From: Paenibacillus sp. YPG26
GTDB lineage: Bacteria; Bacillota; Bacilli; Paenibacillales; Paenibacillaceae
Direction: 5' to 3'
Length of the DNA stretch: 64,000 nucleotides
Assembly (NCBI RefSeq): GCF_023704175.1
Contig: NZ_CP084530.1
Location: 2,610,501-2,674,500 of the forward strand
Positions 35,293 through 42,868 of the stretch are shown here, in pieces. Both the position numbers and the translations under genes were made by a program. The first letter of the stretch is position 1, and each line of letters opens with the position of its first letter. Below the pieces are notes generated by a model. The model saw only the letters and a program-made list of their open reading frames with translations. It did not search any database and was not told the origin of the DNA.

Positions 35293-36636
35293 TCAAAGCA
35301 GGAATTGTGTCCATACAAATAAGGACATCAGACTAACAATCAAACCGATAGGTATCACGATTAGAGTTACTTTCATATACTGTTTCCACGTTATGGGAAT
35401 ATGATGATTTTTAAGAATATACATCCAAAGTAATGTGGCAAGAGTACCTACAGGTGTTAACACTGCTCCTATATCACTTCCTATGATATTAGCCAAATAC
35501 GCGAGCTGAAGAGACTGTTGTTCCAGCCCCATATCCGTCACGGCAAAAGTACCAATCATAACTGACGGAAGATTGTTAACCAGATTCGAGAGAAGCGTCA
35601 GCATCAATCCCGAAGCGGCTATTAAACCAGCTTCACTCTTATCGGCAAAAGGTTGCAATAAAGTTATGAGCCATTCTGTCATCCCTGCACGGTGAAGACT
35701 ATTGACGATGATATAAATGCTGAAGGCGAACAACAGAATATGCCAAGGTGTTTTTGTCACAACATCACGAAGGCCCTTCTTCGTCCGATACCATCTAACC
35801 ACGATCATGAGTACTACCCCAATTAATGCAACGAGCTCTATAGGGATACCGATATCCTCGGCAAGAAAAAATCCCGCTCGAATAAAAACAACGATACCTA
35901 TACAAGCTCTGAACAGCCACCAGTCTACTTGACTATCAATCTTATGGTTATAAAGAAGCGGGTGTCTCCCTGACTGTAATGAATATCTGATCGGAGTTTT
36001 GCTGATTTCACGGGGGATATCCCTTTGAAAATAGAGATATAAGAGAGCAGAAATACATAAGATTCCAATCATCGAAGGGACAAACATCATGGCGGTATAT
36101 TGGTTTAGATCCAGTCCAACAATGCGAAGTGCAATTAGATTTGCCAGATTGCTTACTCCTATAGGCGCGCTTGATACCGTAGCTATCAATGCTCCAGAGA
36201 GCAAATAGGGGATTTTTTGCTTTGGTTTCAACTCTAAGATGTTACCGATCTGAATAATAATAGGTGTAGTTATGAGTATACTTCCGTCATTATTGAAGAA
36301 AAGAGTCATAAGAAAGCAAAGGAGAAGTATCAGCCAGAAGAGCTTTACACCAGAGCCTCTTGCCCGCTCGACCAGATTAAAAGCCACCCAGCGAAAGAAC
36401 CCGATACTTTCAAGTATTATGGACATAACAATGGTTGAAAGGATTGTAACCGCGGCTCCTGATACGATTCCGAACACCTCGAGAATATGCCTGTAACTTA
36501 CTACGCCAGCCAAGACAAGTATGAGTGCCCCCAGTGAAGTGGGGATCGATTCATTCATTCTCCCGGGACGCCACATGAGTAGAATAATGGTGAATACAAA
36601 AACTCCGAATGCGAGCCACTGCTGATAGTCCGGCAT
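35293..36636 (-). CDS. ArsB/NhaD-type ion transporter, probable arsenite exporter family
   Basis: The 447-aa protein with about 11-12 membrane segments follows E. coli-type ArsB closely: FFNNDGSILITTPI, SNLANLIALRIVGL, LYLYFQRDIP, VNSLHRAGMTEWL, LSNLVNNLPSVMIG, ANIIGSDIGAVLTPVGTLATLLWM. ArsB exports arsenite or antimonite; no arsR, arsC or arsA is nearby, and the neighbours look sporulation-related, so another anion or cation is possible. GGGAGGTG lies 10 nt before the ATG, which overlaps the previous stop as TAATG. Confidence 0.82.
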   Translation of the reverse strand: MPDYQQWLAFGVFVFTIILLMWRPGRMNESIPTSLGALILVLAGVVSYRHILEVFGIVSGAAVTILSTIVMSIILESIGFFRWVAFNLVERARGSGVKLFWLILLLCFLMTLFFNNDGSILITTPIIIQIGNILELKPKQKIPYLLSGALIATVSSAPIGVSNLANLIALRIVGLDLNQYTAMMFVPSMIGILCISALLYLYFQRDIPREISKTPIRYSLQSGRHPLLYNHKIDSQVDWWLFRACIGIVVFIRAGFFLAEDIGIPIELVALIGVVLMIVVRWYRTKKGLRDVVTKTPWHILLFAFSIYIIVNSLHRAGMTEWLITLLQPFADKSEAGLIAASGLMLTLLSNLVNNLPSVMIGTFAVTDMGLEQQSLQLAYLANIIGSDIGAVLTPVGTLATLLWMYILKNHHIPITWKQYMKVTLIVIPIGLIVSLMSLFVWTQFLL

Positions 36637-36773
36637 TATTGCGGTTCACCTCCCAAGGGGAGAATCTCAGATGAAGATGCTAGTTTTTGGGGTGCAGCCT
36701 TTACGGTTTTTGTCGGGAGAATAAGCCAATACAGCGGCAGGCCTAGAAGAATGCAGTATGCGTAGAGATACAT
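36636..36773 (-). CDS. 45-aa membrane peptide upstream of the ArsB-type gene
   Basis: ATG at 36773 has GGGAGG 8 nt upstream. The peptide starts MYLYAYCILLGLPLYWLILP, a single hydrophobic segment, then TKTVKAAPQKLASS and a short hydrophilic tail. Its stop overlaps the transporter start (TAATG), and the transporter's ribosome site lies within its last codons, so the two are coupled. Function unknown; possibly a small transporter subunit. Confidence 0.65.
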   Translation of the reverse strand: MYLYAYCILLGLPLYWLILPTKTVKAAPQKLASSSEILPLGGEPQ

Positions 36774-37137
36774 TTCCTCTTCCTCCCTTCATACGGTTTT
36801 CGAAGTAATTCTTTCCCTCCTAAATAATTAAGATCACCTCCGTTTTTGATAGAGATAGATAAGCATGAGCTTAACTTTGCCGGAGTTTATTCAAGCTTCC
36901 TCCACGCTTGTCATTCATGTCCACCTCTAATGTATTCATATGTGTCAGGGGTGAGAAAGGAACTAGCCAAATATGCTGATTACTAACAAAACCCTCGAAT
37001 ATCTAGTATCCATATTCAAGGTTGGTGTTATGTATTTTGAGAATATTTTTTTTGATGTGGTTTTCGTCCATACGATTTTCCGGCCATGAGCATCTATTAC
37101 ATTGTACAATTACAAATCATGAAGGGAGATCAGGTAT
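36774..37137. other. Divergent intergenic region between the transporter operon and a coiled-coil gene
   Basis: The 364 bp contain two additional ribosome-site-like strings on the minus strand (GGAGGTG near 36836, AGGAGGG near 36812) that are not followed by usable starts with long frames; only frames of 10-17 codons exist. Promoters for both directions must lie here, but I cannot fix boxes with confidence. Confidence 0.5.
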
Positions 37138-37335
37138 ATGGATCATTCTTTTCACAAAGCAGTAGACAAATACAGAAAGCAATCAAAAGAGGCACGGAAG
37201 CATTTTAAGCATGTTAAGGATAAAGCTTTAGGTGAAGGCCTGGTAGCATTAAGCAAAAGTCTAAATCAGATCAATACAAAGTTAAATGTAATTAATAAAA
37301 AATTAGACAGAATAAAAAAAGGTCACCGCTATTAA
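37138..37335 (+). CDS. 65-aa basic coiled-coil protein
   Basis: GGGAG lies 9 nt before the ATG and an intrinsic terminator follows the stop by about 30 nt, so this is a complete unit. The protein is rich in Lys/His/Asn with heptad-like spacing (ALSKSLNQINTKLNVINKKLDRIKKGH). No membrane segment. Family not recognised; small basic proteins of this kind are common among sporulation genes, and a YjcZ-type gene lies nearby. Confidence 0.7.
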   Translation: MDHSFHKAVDKYRKQSKEARKHFKHVKDKALGEGLVALSKSLNQINTKLNVINKKLDRIKKGHRY

Positions 37336-37362
37336 TTACCTTTTATTAGTTAAATTCTCTGC

Positions 37363-37389
37363 GAAGCTGTTAATGCAGCTTCTTTTTTT
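37363..37389 (+). terminator. Intrinsic terminator after the coiled-coil gene
   Basis: GAAGCTG-TTAATG-CAGCTTC followed by seven T on the plus strand. Confidence 0.9.
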
Positions 37390-37448
37390 ACTTTTGTTCT
37401 AACCCTATTACACCCTAACCGGGTCTTCTTCAGATTAATACACGCAGC

Positions 37449-37488
37449 ACAAAATTCCCGCCAGGGCAACAAGACCTTGGCGGGAATT
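37449..37488 (-). terminator. Intrinsic terminator after the YjcZ-type gene
   Basis: AATTCCCGCCAgGG pairs with CCtTGGCGGGAATT; on the minus strand the stem is followed by TTGTG after an internal AATTTT, a moderate tract. About 35 nt beyond the stop of the small gene. Confidence 0.7.
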
Positions 37489-37522
37489 CGCGTCAAATCA
37501 CTCAGGATTCAGATATTCTTCC

Positions 37523-37636
37523 TTAGTACAGGATAGAACGGGAGATAATAACGAGCAGAATGAACAGTACCAGAATTGCGCCTGTGGATGTGAACACTCC
37601 GCCACCACCGTAGCCGCCGCCTCTTACTTCACTCAT
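37523..37636 (-). CDS. YjcZ family sporulation peptide
   Basis: The 37-aa peptide has the family layout: Gly/Tyr-rich head (EVRGGGYGGGG) and a C-terminal hydrophobic segment (AILVLFILLVIISRSILY). ATG at 37636 has AGGAGG 9 nt upstream; the frame runs to 37714 but without support. Such peptides are widespread in spore formers and some are coat- or membrane-associated. Confidence 0.9.
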   Translation of the reverse strand: MSEVRGGGYGGGGVFTSTGAILVLFILLVIISRSILY

Positions 37637-37742
37637 TTGCGAAAACCTCCTTGTATTTAAGATACATTGGTATTGTATTCGCGGAGTCGCTCGGTGGATT
37701 GGACACCCACCCAATTGTCAGCAAATTGATCGCTTACGTCTC

Positions 37743-38024
37743 TTAATATTTCGTCCAATACTCTGTACTGCTGCTTGTGTCACTCCGGGAGAATCCCGAT
37801 TGCTCGCGGTCCCAGCCCTCCAGAATCCGGATGGTTCCAACATCATCCCGGTCCTCCCACAATATGTATTTCTCCTTCTCAAGCCGAAGGATCCCTTCCT
37901 TAATATCCTCAGTACGATGTCTGCCCGTCAGGCGCTGAATCTCCCGAAGATCCGGGATGCGCCGATACTTCAAAGAGTAATTATACAGAATTCGCAGCAG
38001 CTTGCGCTCGAAATCCGGAAGCAT
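37743..38024 (-). CDS. 93-aa winged-helix-like hypothetical protein
   Basis: GGAGGG lies 7 nt before the ATG. Residues 1-70 look like a small winged helix (FERKLLRILYNYSLKYRRIPDLREIQRLTGRH...EGILRLEKEKYILWED), similar in shape to MarR/LexA-type N-domains; the tail is Ser/Thr-rich. No partner domain. It lies between the agr-type locus and the YjcZ-type gene, in the same direction. DNA binding is inferred. Confidence 0.6.
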   Translation of the reverse strand: MLPDFERKLLRILYNYSLKYRRIPDLREIQRLTGRHRTEDIKEGILRLEKEKYILWEDRDDVGTIRILEGWDREQSGFSRSDTSSSTEYWTKY

Positions 38025-38119
38025 ACAAGGTCCCTCCTTCTCAGCTTACCAACCTATAGAATTACCATTCCCGAACCAGTCTTATGTCATTATACAGGAA
38101 CATATGTTCTGTTATCAAG

Positions 38120-38152
38120 TATGAAGAAAACCCATGTCTTCACATGGGCTTT
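38120..38152 (-). terminator. Intrinsic terminator after the agr-type locus
   Basis: On the minus strand AAGCCCATGT-GAAG-ACATGGGTTTTC followed by TTC. About 90 nt beyond the AgrD-like stop. Confidence 0.7.
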
Positions 38153-38240
38153 CTATTAGACTTATATCTGGATTGTCCTGACTGACTAAGTATGTGGTTC
38201 ACTGCTTGTCTGGAAGATCAAAGCTGTAAGTAATAGGATA

Positions 38241-38372
38241 TTACTTGGACTTAATTTCTTGTAATTCTCTAGGGAGCGGCTTAGCTCCGATAAAACTCTT
38301 AGGAGAAATGGAGGATTTCTTCGCACTTTTATACAAAAAATCAGAGATACTGCGGGCTAACTGCTTCTTCAT
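38241..38372 (-). CDS. agrD: AgrD-like cyclic lactone autoinducer pro-peptide with Ser in the Cys place
   Basis: A 43-aa frame directly behind agrB; start ATG overlaps the agrB stop (ATGA) and GGAGGTG lies 8-9 nt upstream, inside agrB. It has the AgrD layout: basic amphipathic N-terminus (MKKQLARSISDFLYKSAKK), a short core and a charged tail with Pro-x-x-Leu spacing (KPLPRELQEIKSK). No Cys is present. By alignment with clostridial AgrD the ring would be Ser26-Phe-Ile-Gly-Ala30, i.e. a lactone rather than a thiolactone. Identity rests on position, size and layout; the ring is inference. Confidence 0.75.
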   Translation of the reverse strand: MKKQLARSISDFLYKSAKKSSISPKSFIGAKPLPRELQEIKSK

Positions 38373-38899
38373 CTTGACTCACCTCCTTTCCAGAAAGGAA
38401 GTATGAGAAAAGCTTGCACAGCACAGGCGAGAGCTATGGCTGAAGACTGAAATATGTAATTAGATAGAACCAAAGCTACCGAGATTGCTTTCATGTAAGG
38501 TGTGAGCGGCGGCGGATTCAATTCCTCCAGAATGTTAGGGGAGTAAATCAAGAATACGGCTGCAGATATAAGTGTGAATAACCGTATTTGCTCCGGGTCC
38601 AGCACGATGAAAGGAATACTTACAAAAATGGAAGCCGATACTAGAGCACAAAGTGTTAGTGACTTCATATGCACGCCGCCCGAGAACCGTCTTACCACCA
38701 GGAAGGAGACCATGGCCAGGCAGGCCTCCCATAAGTTCCCGGTTATCCATCCAGCCAGTACAGTCATAAGCAGTGTAGCTATAAAATTCAGCCTTATTCC
38801 GAGCTCATATTCCAGAATTTCAAGGCTGACCGGTCCCTCTGGATCACTTTCCTTTATCTTGCTCGAGAGATGCCTCGATAATGCTTCTAACCCCTTCAT
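38369..38899 (-). CDS. agrB: AgrB accessory gene regulator protease
   Basis: The 176-aa membrane protease has the AgrB core RRFSGGVHMKSLTLCALVSAS with His77 and Cys84, the residues that cleave and cyclise AgrD in staphylococci, plus four to six membrane segments. AGGAG lies 5-6 nt before the ATG, which is inside the end of the upstream sensor-like gene (56-bp overlap). Its stop overlaps the AgrD-like start. Confidence 0.93.
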   Translation of the reverse strand: MKGLEALSRHLSSKIKESDPEGPVSLEILEYELGIRLNFIATLLMTVLAGWITGNLWEACLAMVSFLVVRRFSGGVHMKSLTLCALVSASIFVSIPFIVLDPEQIRLFTLISAAVFLIYSPNILEELNPPPLTPYMKAISVALVLSNYIFQSSAIALACAVQAFLILPFWKGGESR

Positions 38900-39554
38900 A
38901 GTCGCTCCTTTGAGAGAAGTAATAAGAAATGCTGAAGGTTGAGAATGTCATGATGATAAGACCCGGAAAGTCTACGTTGTACAGAAAAAAGCTGATCAGA
39001 AAAATAGTAATGGTCGAAAGAATGGAGGCAATTAGCAAGGATGTCTGCTCTTTCTGAGGAGAAGGGCGTCCGTCCTGCGGAATCTGGATAAAAGAGAAGC
39101 CCAATCTGAAATATTTAAGGAAGATCGATATACCATAAGCAGCGAGAATGGAGCTGATCTGAATCAGGTACACTGCACCCTCGGTTTTTAACAGATCACT
39201 CTGATAGATCATCCCCACCAGATTATAAACATAAGAGATTGTAAGCTGCAGAACCGCATAAGCCGTAATCCCTGCCCCTGCAACAAATGAGGAATGACTG
39301 AATTTAAGTCTGTACACATATTTGATAAAAATCAAAAAGAACAAATATTGAATCGGGAGATCAAGCTGGGGGATCTCGATTAAGAGCCTCATCACAAAGG
39401 AGAACAGAGCGATAAATACTGCAAAAGCAGTCACTTTATAGCGATGTGACCAGAGAGGAAGCCTGTAAAGGGAGATCATTAGAGCAAACATGGCGAGGGC
39501 GTCAAAAATCCCAAGGCCAATATAAACATAAGAAGACGACAAATCCCGCACCAT
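38844..39554 (-). CDS. AgrC-like membrane sensor module without a kinase domain
   Basis: The 236-aa protein has six to seven membrane segments (residues about 8-215) resembling the AgrC/ComD sensor domain, then only about 20 residues (EGVRSIIEASLEQDKGK). The HisKA/HATPase part is absent: the frame simply ends at the overlap with agrB. No response regulator lies within the window. It may be a receptor that works with another kinase, an immunity or transport partner, or a truncated AgrC. Start could be ATG 39554 or TTG 39542; the ribosome site AAAGG is close to both. Confidence 0.65.
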   Translation of the reverse strand: MVRDLSSSYVYIGLGIFDALAMFALMISLYRLPLWSHRYKVTAFAVFIALFSFVMRLLIEIPQLDLPIQYLFFLIFIKYVYRLKFSHSSFVAGAGITAYAVLQLTISYVYNLVGMIYQSDLLKTEGAVYLIQISSILAAYGISIFLKYFRLGFSFIQIPQDGRPSPQKEQTSLLIASILSTITIFLISFFLYNVDFPGLIIMTFSTFSISYYFSQRSDYEGVRSIIEASLEQDKGK

Positions 39555-39572
39555 CCTTTACTTATTAACTAA

Positions 39573-39601
39573 ATTATAGGGAAGTGCAGAGGAAAGTTCT
39601 A
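39573..39601 (-). promoter_or_regulatory. Candidate promoter of the agr-type locus
   Basis: On the minus strand TATAAT (39573-39578) with TAGAAC 17 nt upstream (three of six matches). The expected start point is only about 12 nt before the first ATG, which favours the later TTG start of the sensor gene. Confidence 0.35.
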
Positions 39602-39713
39602 GTACTTTCTAAATAGAATTTATGAATATATGAAAGTATTTTTAGTAGGATCTTCCCGAACGTATGGATATTATTGTATAATTAGTTAACATTTAAACGG
39701 GGAGTGATTATCT

Positions 39714-39830
39714 GTGAAAAGATTGGATTCATTCGAAAGAATTCTAATGCTCTTTGCTGCAGTCATCGTCCTCTTCATTATCGGCTCCTGTATGGCTTTT
39801 CTCTATTTCTCTTCACTTGTATCTCCATGA
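39714..39830 (+). CDS. 38-aa single-pass membrane peptide
   Basis: GTG at 39714 has GGGGAG 9 nt upstream and a TATAAT box about 35 nt before that. The peptide has a short charged head (MKRLDSFERILM) and one hydrophobic segment (AAVIVLFIIGSCMAFLYF). Its end overlaps the convergent CDF gene by 28 bp. It is divergent from the agr-type locus. Function unknown. Confidence 0.55.
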   Translation: MKRLDSFERILMLFAAVIVLFIIGSCMAFLYFSSLVSP

Positions 39831-40708
39831 TACCAAGGATTAATATGAACCAGCACCTCTTCTACGTAACTTACCCCGCTCTTTATCGAATTCCGAATTT
39901 CCTTGCTAACGTCATGTCCCTGCTGAACGGTCAGCTCACTCGGAATACTAACTCTGACATCAACAATAATATAATTCCCTAATTCTCTTGCCCGAATCCG
40001 ATCTATCCGTCTCACATATTCAACTTGGTTCACAATCTGATGAATGGAGTCCAGCTTTTCTTGATCAATGTTCTTTTCCATCAGGATATCCACAGATTCC
40101 CGCCCCATCTTATAGGCCAGCTTGATTACGAAGTAAGATACGACCAGCCCCGCGATAGGATCTCCATATTTCGTGAACGGAATATCATAATAATCACCTA
40201 GCAGCGCAAGACCAATTCCCGCACAAGCAGCCGCTGACGCATAGACATCCGCAAGATGGTCGTAGGCCGTGGCCATCAGACTTTTACTGTTCTCTGCTCT
40301 ACCTATCCGAATGCAATATACGTACAATACCTGCTTCCAAATCAAGGAAATCAACGCGGCGGACAGGGCGATAATGCTTGCCTCCTCGGCGGGAGCGAAG
40401 AAAGACTCGATAGACTTGACTATCATCAGAATTGCGGCTAGAGCCAGAATTAGCGCTACTACCGCGGAAGCTAGAACCTCTGCCTTACCGTGACCGTAAG
40501 GGTGATCCTCATCTGCAGGCTTTTTCGAGATCCGGGTAGAGGTGAGCGCAGCAAAAGAAGCCACTACATCTCCAGCATTATGTATACCGTCTGCAATGAG
40601 AACTTGGCTTTTGAACAGGACGCCCACAAAAATTTTAATTCCAGTCAGAAACAAATTGCTGATCAAGCTGATCCATACTGCCACAAATGTTTTGTTAGCT
40701 GCTTGCAT
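39803..40708 (-). CDS. Cation diffusion facilitator (CDF) metal transporter
   Basis: The 301-aa protein has six membrane segments with the two CDF metal-site motifs ADGIHNAGDVVAS and AYDHLADVYAS, the DHPYGHGKAEVL loop, and a cytoplasmic C-terminal domain (VDILMEKNIDQEKLD, YIIVDVRVSIPSELTVQQGHDVSKEI). It should export Zn, Mn or Fe against protons. The ATG at 40708 (AAGGCGGT about 10 nt upstream) was preferred to an upstream TTG at 40768 that has no ribosome site. The 270 bp upstream to the GH25 gene hold nothing I can support. Confidence 0.92.
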   Translation of the reverse strand: MQAANKTFVAVWISLISNLFLTGIKIFVGVLFKSQVLIADGIHNAGDVVASFAALTSTRISKKPADEDHPYGHGKAEVLASAVVALILALAAILMIVKSIESFFAPAEEASIIALSAALISLIWKQVLYVYCIRIGRAENSKSLMATAYDHLADVYASAAACAGIGLALLGDYYDIPFTKYGDPIAGLVVSYFVIKLAYKMGRESVDILMEKNIDQEKLDSIHQIVNQVEYVRRIDRIRARELGNYIIVDVRVSIPSELTVQQGHDVSKEIRNSIKSGVSYVEEVLVHINPWYHGDTSEEK

Positions 40709-40980
40709 TCTTGAACATACCGCCTTGTTAGTGATTTGTCGTACATCTCCCCGGCTCTGGCCGGTCAATCTATCTTAACTAGAGGACACCGTGTGGGTCT
40801 AGAGAAACAGTGTTGTTGGCAGCCTTAATCAAAAGACAATTGCAACTGTATTGGTATTTTCAAAATTTATTGGATAGATGCAACACTCGCCCTGACCTGG
40901 CTTCCCAACCACAGAAAAAAGCCACTATACCGCGTATACGCTCGGTTCATGGCTCTTTCGCAGATATATTTCGAATAGGT

Positions 40981-41799
40981 TCAGGAGTTTTTGGTTCTTG
41001 AGGTGAATTTGGCAAGAATAGCTCCAAGAGTTCCAATATCAACCGGGTCCTCCGCTTTCCAGTCGCTGCTGATTCCAGCATGATCGATCAGCCACTGTCT
41101 GCCGGATTCCTTCCAGGCTGGAACTTCAGGATTGTGACCAGGCGGCTTCGATCCATTGTTGCCTTTCTTGTAGACAGCCATCAGCTCAGCCTCACTTCCC
41201 CTATATTCATTAAGATCGACATTTCCACCGATCCCCGGCACGGTGCCTTCACTCGTATACTGGAGGAACTCCCAGGATTTCCAGCCTGACTTATTCACGG
41301 GCGGCACATTGCTGTAATAAGCGTACCAGAGCGGCACATCTGCAAGACTTGAGTCCAGATATCCCTCAATGAAGCTCGGATACGTGTACAGGAGCGGGGT
41401 TCTGCCAGTCCGCCGCTTGAATTCATCTACCCAGGCGCGCACCGTGGCAGTCACATTGGCCCGAGTCCCTGCCTCCTTGGTCTCAATGTCGAGGACAAAG
41501 GGCAGCTCGAAAGTGTCCAGTCCTCCTGCCTGATTAATTACGCTTAGGAAATGATCCACCTCCGCTTTCACATCCGCAGGTTTGGCTGCTCTGGTGAAAT
41601 GGTACGCTCCCACCAGGAGTCCTGCTGACTTCGCTCCCTTCAAATTATTGAAGAATTGATTGTCCGTGTAACGGCTGCTCTCCGTAGCTTTAATAAATAC
41701 AAAGGATTTGCCCGCGGCTCTCACCTTCCGCCAATCAATAGCCCCCTGCCAGTGGGAGACATCAATACCTTGCGCATGATTCCCGCTTCTGGTCTGCAT
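40981..41799 (-). CDS. GH25 family lysozyme with C-terminal extension
   Basis: The 272-aa protein has the GH25 fold: GIDVSHWQGAIDW (catalytic Asp), FVFIKATESSRYTD, GAYHFTR, VLDIETKE (Asp-x-Glu) and WEFLQYTSEGTVPGIGGNVDLNEY. Residues 220-272 form a short extra domain (WKESGRQWLIDHAGISSDWKAEDPVDIGTLG) of the type found in phage endolysins. There is no signal peptide, also as in endolysins. It cleaves peptidoglycan. GGAGGG lies 5 nt before the ATG. No other phage genes are nearby. Confidence 0.9.
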   Translation of the reverse strand: MQTRSGNHAQGIDVSHWQGAIDWRKVRAAGKSFVFIKATESSRYTDNQFFNNLKGAKSAGLLVGAYHFTRAAKPADVKAEVDHFLSVINQAGGLDTFELPFVLDIETKEAGTRANVTATVRAWVDEFKRRTGRTPLLYTYPSFIEGYLDSSLADVPLWYAYYSNVPPVNKSGWKSWEFLQYTSEGTVPGIGGNVDLNEYRGSEAELMAVYKKGNNGSKPPGHNPEVPAWKESGRQWLIDHAGISSDWKAEDPVDIGTLGAILAKFTSRTKNS

Positions 41800-42026
41800 A
41801 CAATCCCTCCTTTTATCTTAAGACAGCATATGCTAGTTAAGAGAGCGCCGTATCGGCCTGTACCCTTACTCCATAACTTTTCATTACTCTTCTGATCCAA
41901 ATATTCCACCAGCGTTCTCGAATATATATAAATTTACCCTTATCCCAGGCAATTAGAACTAATCCACAGGTGATCTTCCGGCTTGTGATATAATCGGAAA
42001 TAATTACAAATCTCGCGGAGGTCATG

Positions 42027-42701
42027 ATGTCTAAATTCATTCTTTTTTCCGCATTGTGGTGGCTTGTTGGGAACCCATTTCTGGCGATTATCATTCTGCT
42101 GGCCATTATTTATGTGCTTGACCGGCAATTTGTCGGCGTATTCCCAAGTGTGACAAGACCCTTCCGGCGGATGAGAGACATATCCTTACTCCGTCAGCAG
42201 CTCGCGCTTAATCATCATGACATTTCAGCCAAGCGCGATCTTGCAAGACTTCTGCTTGAGAGAAAAAAGTATAGCGAAGCTTATTCCTTACTTCAAGAAA
42301 TGGAGTCTTCGTCCAGGGAATCCGCAGAATATTGGGATGATCTCGGAACAGCCGCTTTAGGACTTGGCCAAGTGGAAGAGGCGGAAGCACATATGCTTCG
42401 CGCCCTGGAGCTTAATGAACGAGTCCGTTACGGACAGCCCTTCCTTAAGCTGGCCGCTGTCTATCAGAACAGAAATGCAGAGAAGTCTATCTATTATGCC
42501 GAGAAATTCAGTCTAATTCACTCGTCTTCCTGCGAAGCCTACTTTTTGCTTGGCAATGTATATCAATCGTTGAATCGGAAGGATGAGGCGCGCAGGGCTT
42601 ACACGGAATCCATCAGCATCTACCGTTCTCTGCCCAAGTACAAGAAGCGTCATGAACGCAAGTGGGCATTACGAAGCTGGCTCAAGCGCCAGCAGGTATA
42701 G
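42027..42701 (+). CDS. Membrane-anchored tetratricopeptide repeat protein
   Basis: The 224-aa protein begins with one or two hydrophobic segments (ILFSALWWLVGNPFLAIIILLAIIYVL split over residues 4-30), then helical TPR units (AYSLLQEMESSSRESAEYWDDLGTAALGLGQVEEAEAHMLRALELN, repeated less clearly to residue 205). It probably acts as a scaffold at the inner face of the membrane. Of two adjacent ATGs the second (42027) is better spaced from GGAGG. A bidirectional terminator follows. Confidence 0.8.
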   Translation: MSKFILFSALWWLVGNPFLAIIILLAIIYVLDRQFVGVFPSVTRPFRRMRDISLLRQQLALNHHDISAKRDLARLLLERKKYSEAYSLLQEMESSSRESAEYWDDLGTAALGLGQVEEAEAHMLRALELNERVRYGQPFLKLAAVYQNRNAEKSIYYAEKFSLIHSSSCEAYFLLGNVYQSLNRKDEARRAYTESISIYRSLPKYKKRHERKWALRSWLKRQQV

Positions 42702-42737
42702 CCATCGGGCTGCTGCATAGTTATTGCTTAATTCCCA

Positions 42738-42797
42738 CAAAAAAGAACGAGCCTTCAGCTGGCAGAATAATCTGCTTGCTGATGGCTCGTTCTTTTA
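42738..42797. terminator. Bidirectional terminator between the TPR and MMPL genes
   Basis: AAAAGAACGAGCC pairs with GGCTCGTTCTTTT (13 bp) around a 30-nt loop that itself pairs (CAGC...GCTG). T-runs follow on both strands (TTTTATTATT plus, TTTTTTGTG minus). Confidence 0.85.
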
Positions 42798-42868
42798 TTA
42801 TTACACCCATACCAATTCATGGCGCCTCTTGAGACGCGTGGAGGCCTTATCTACTGACCAGTCTGCAA

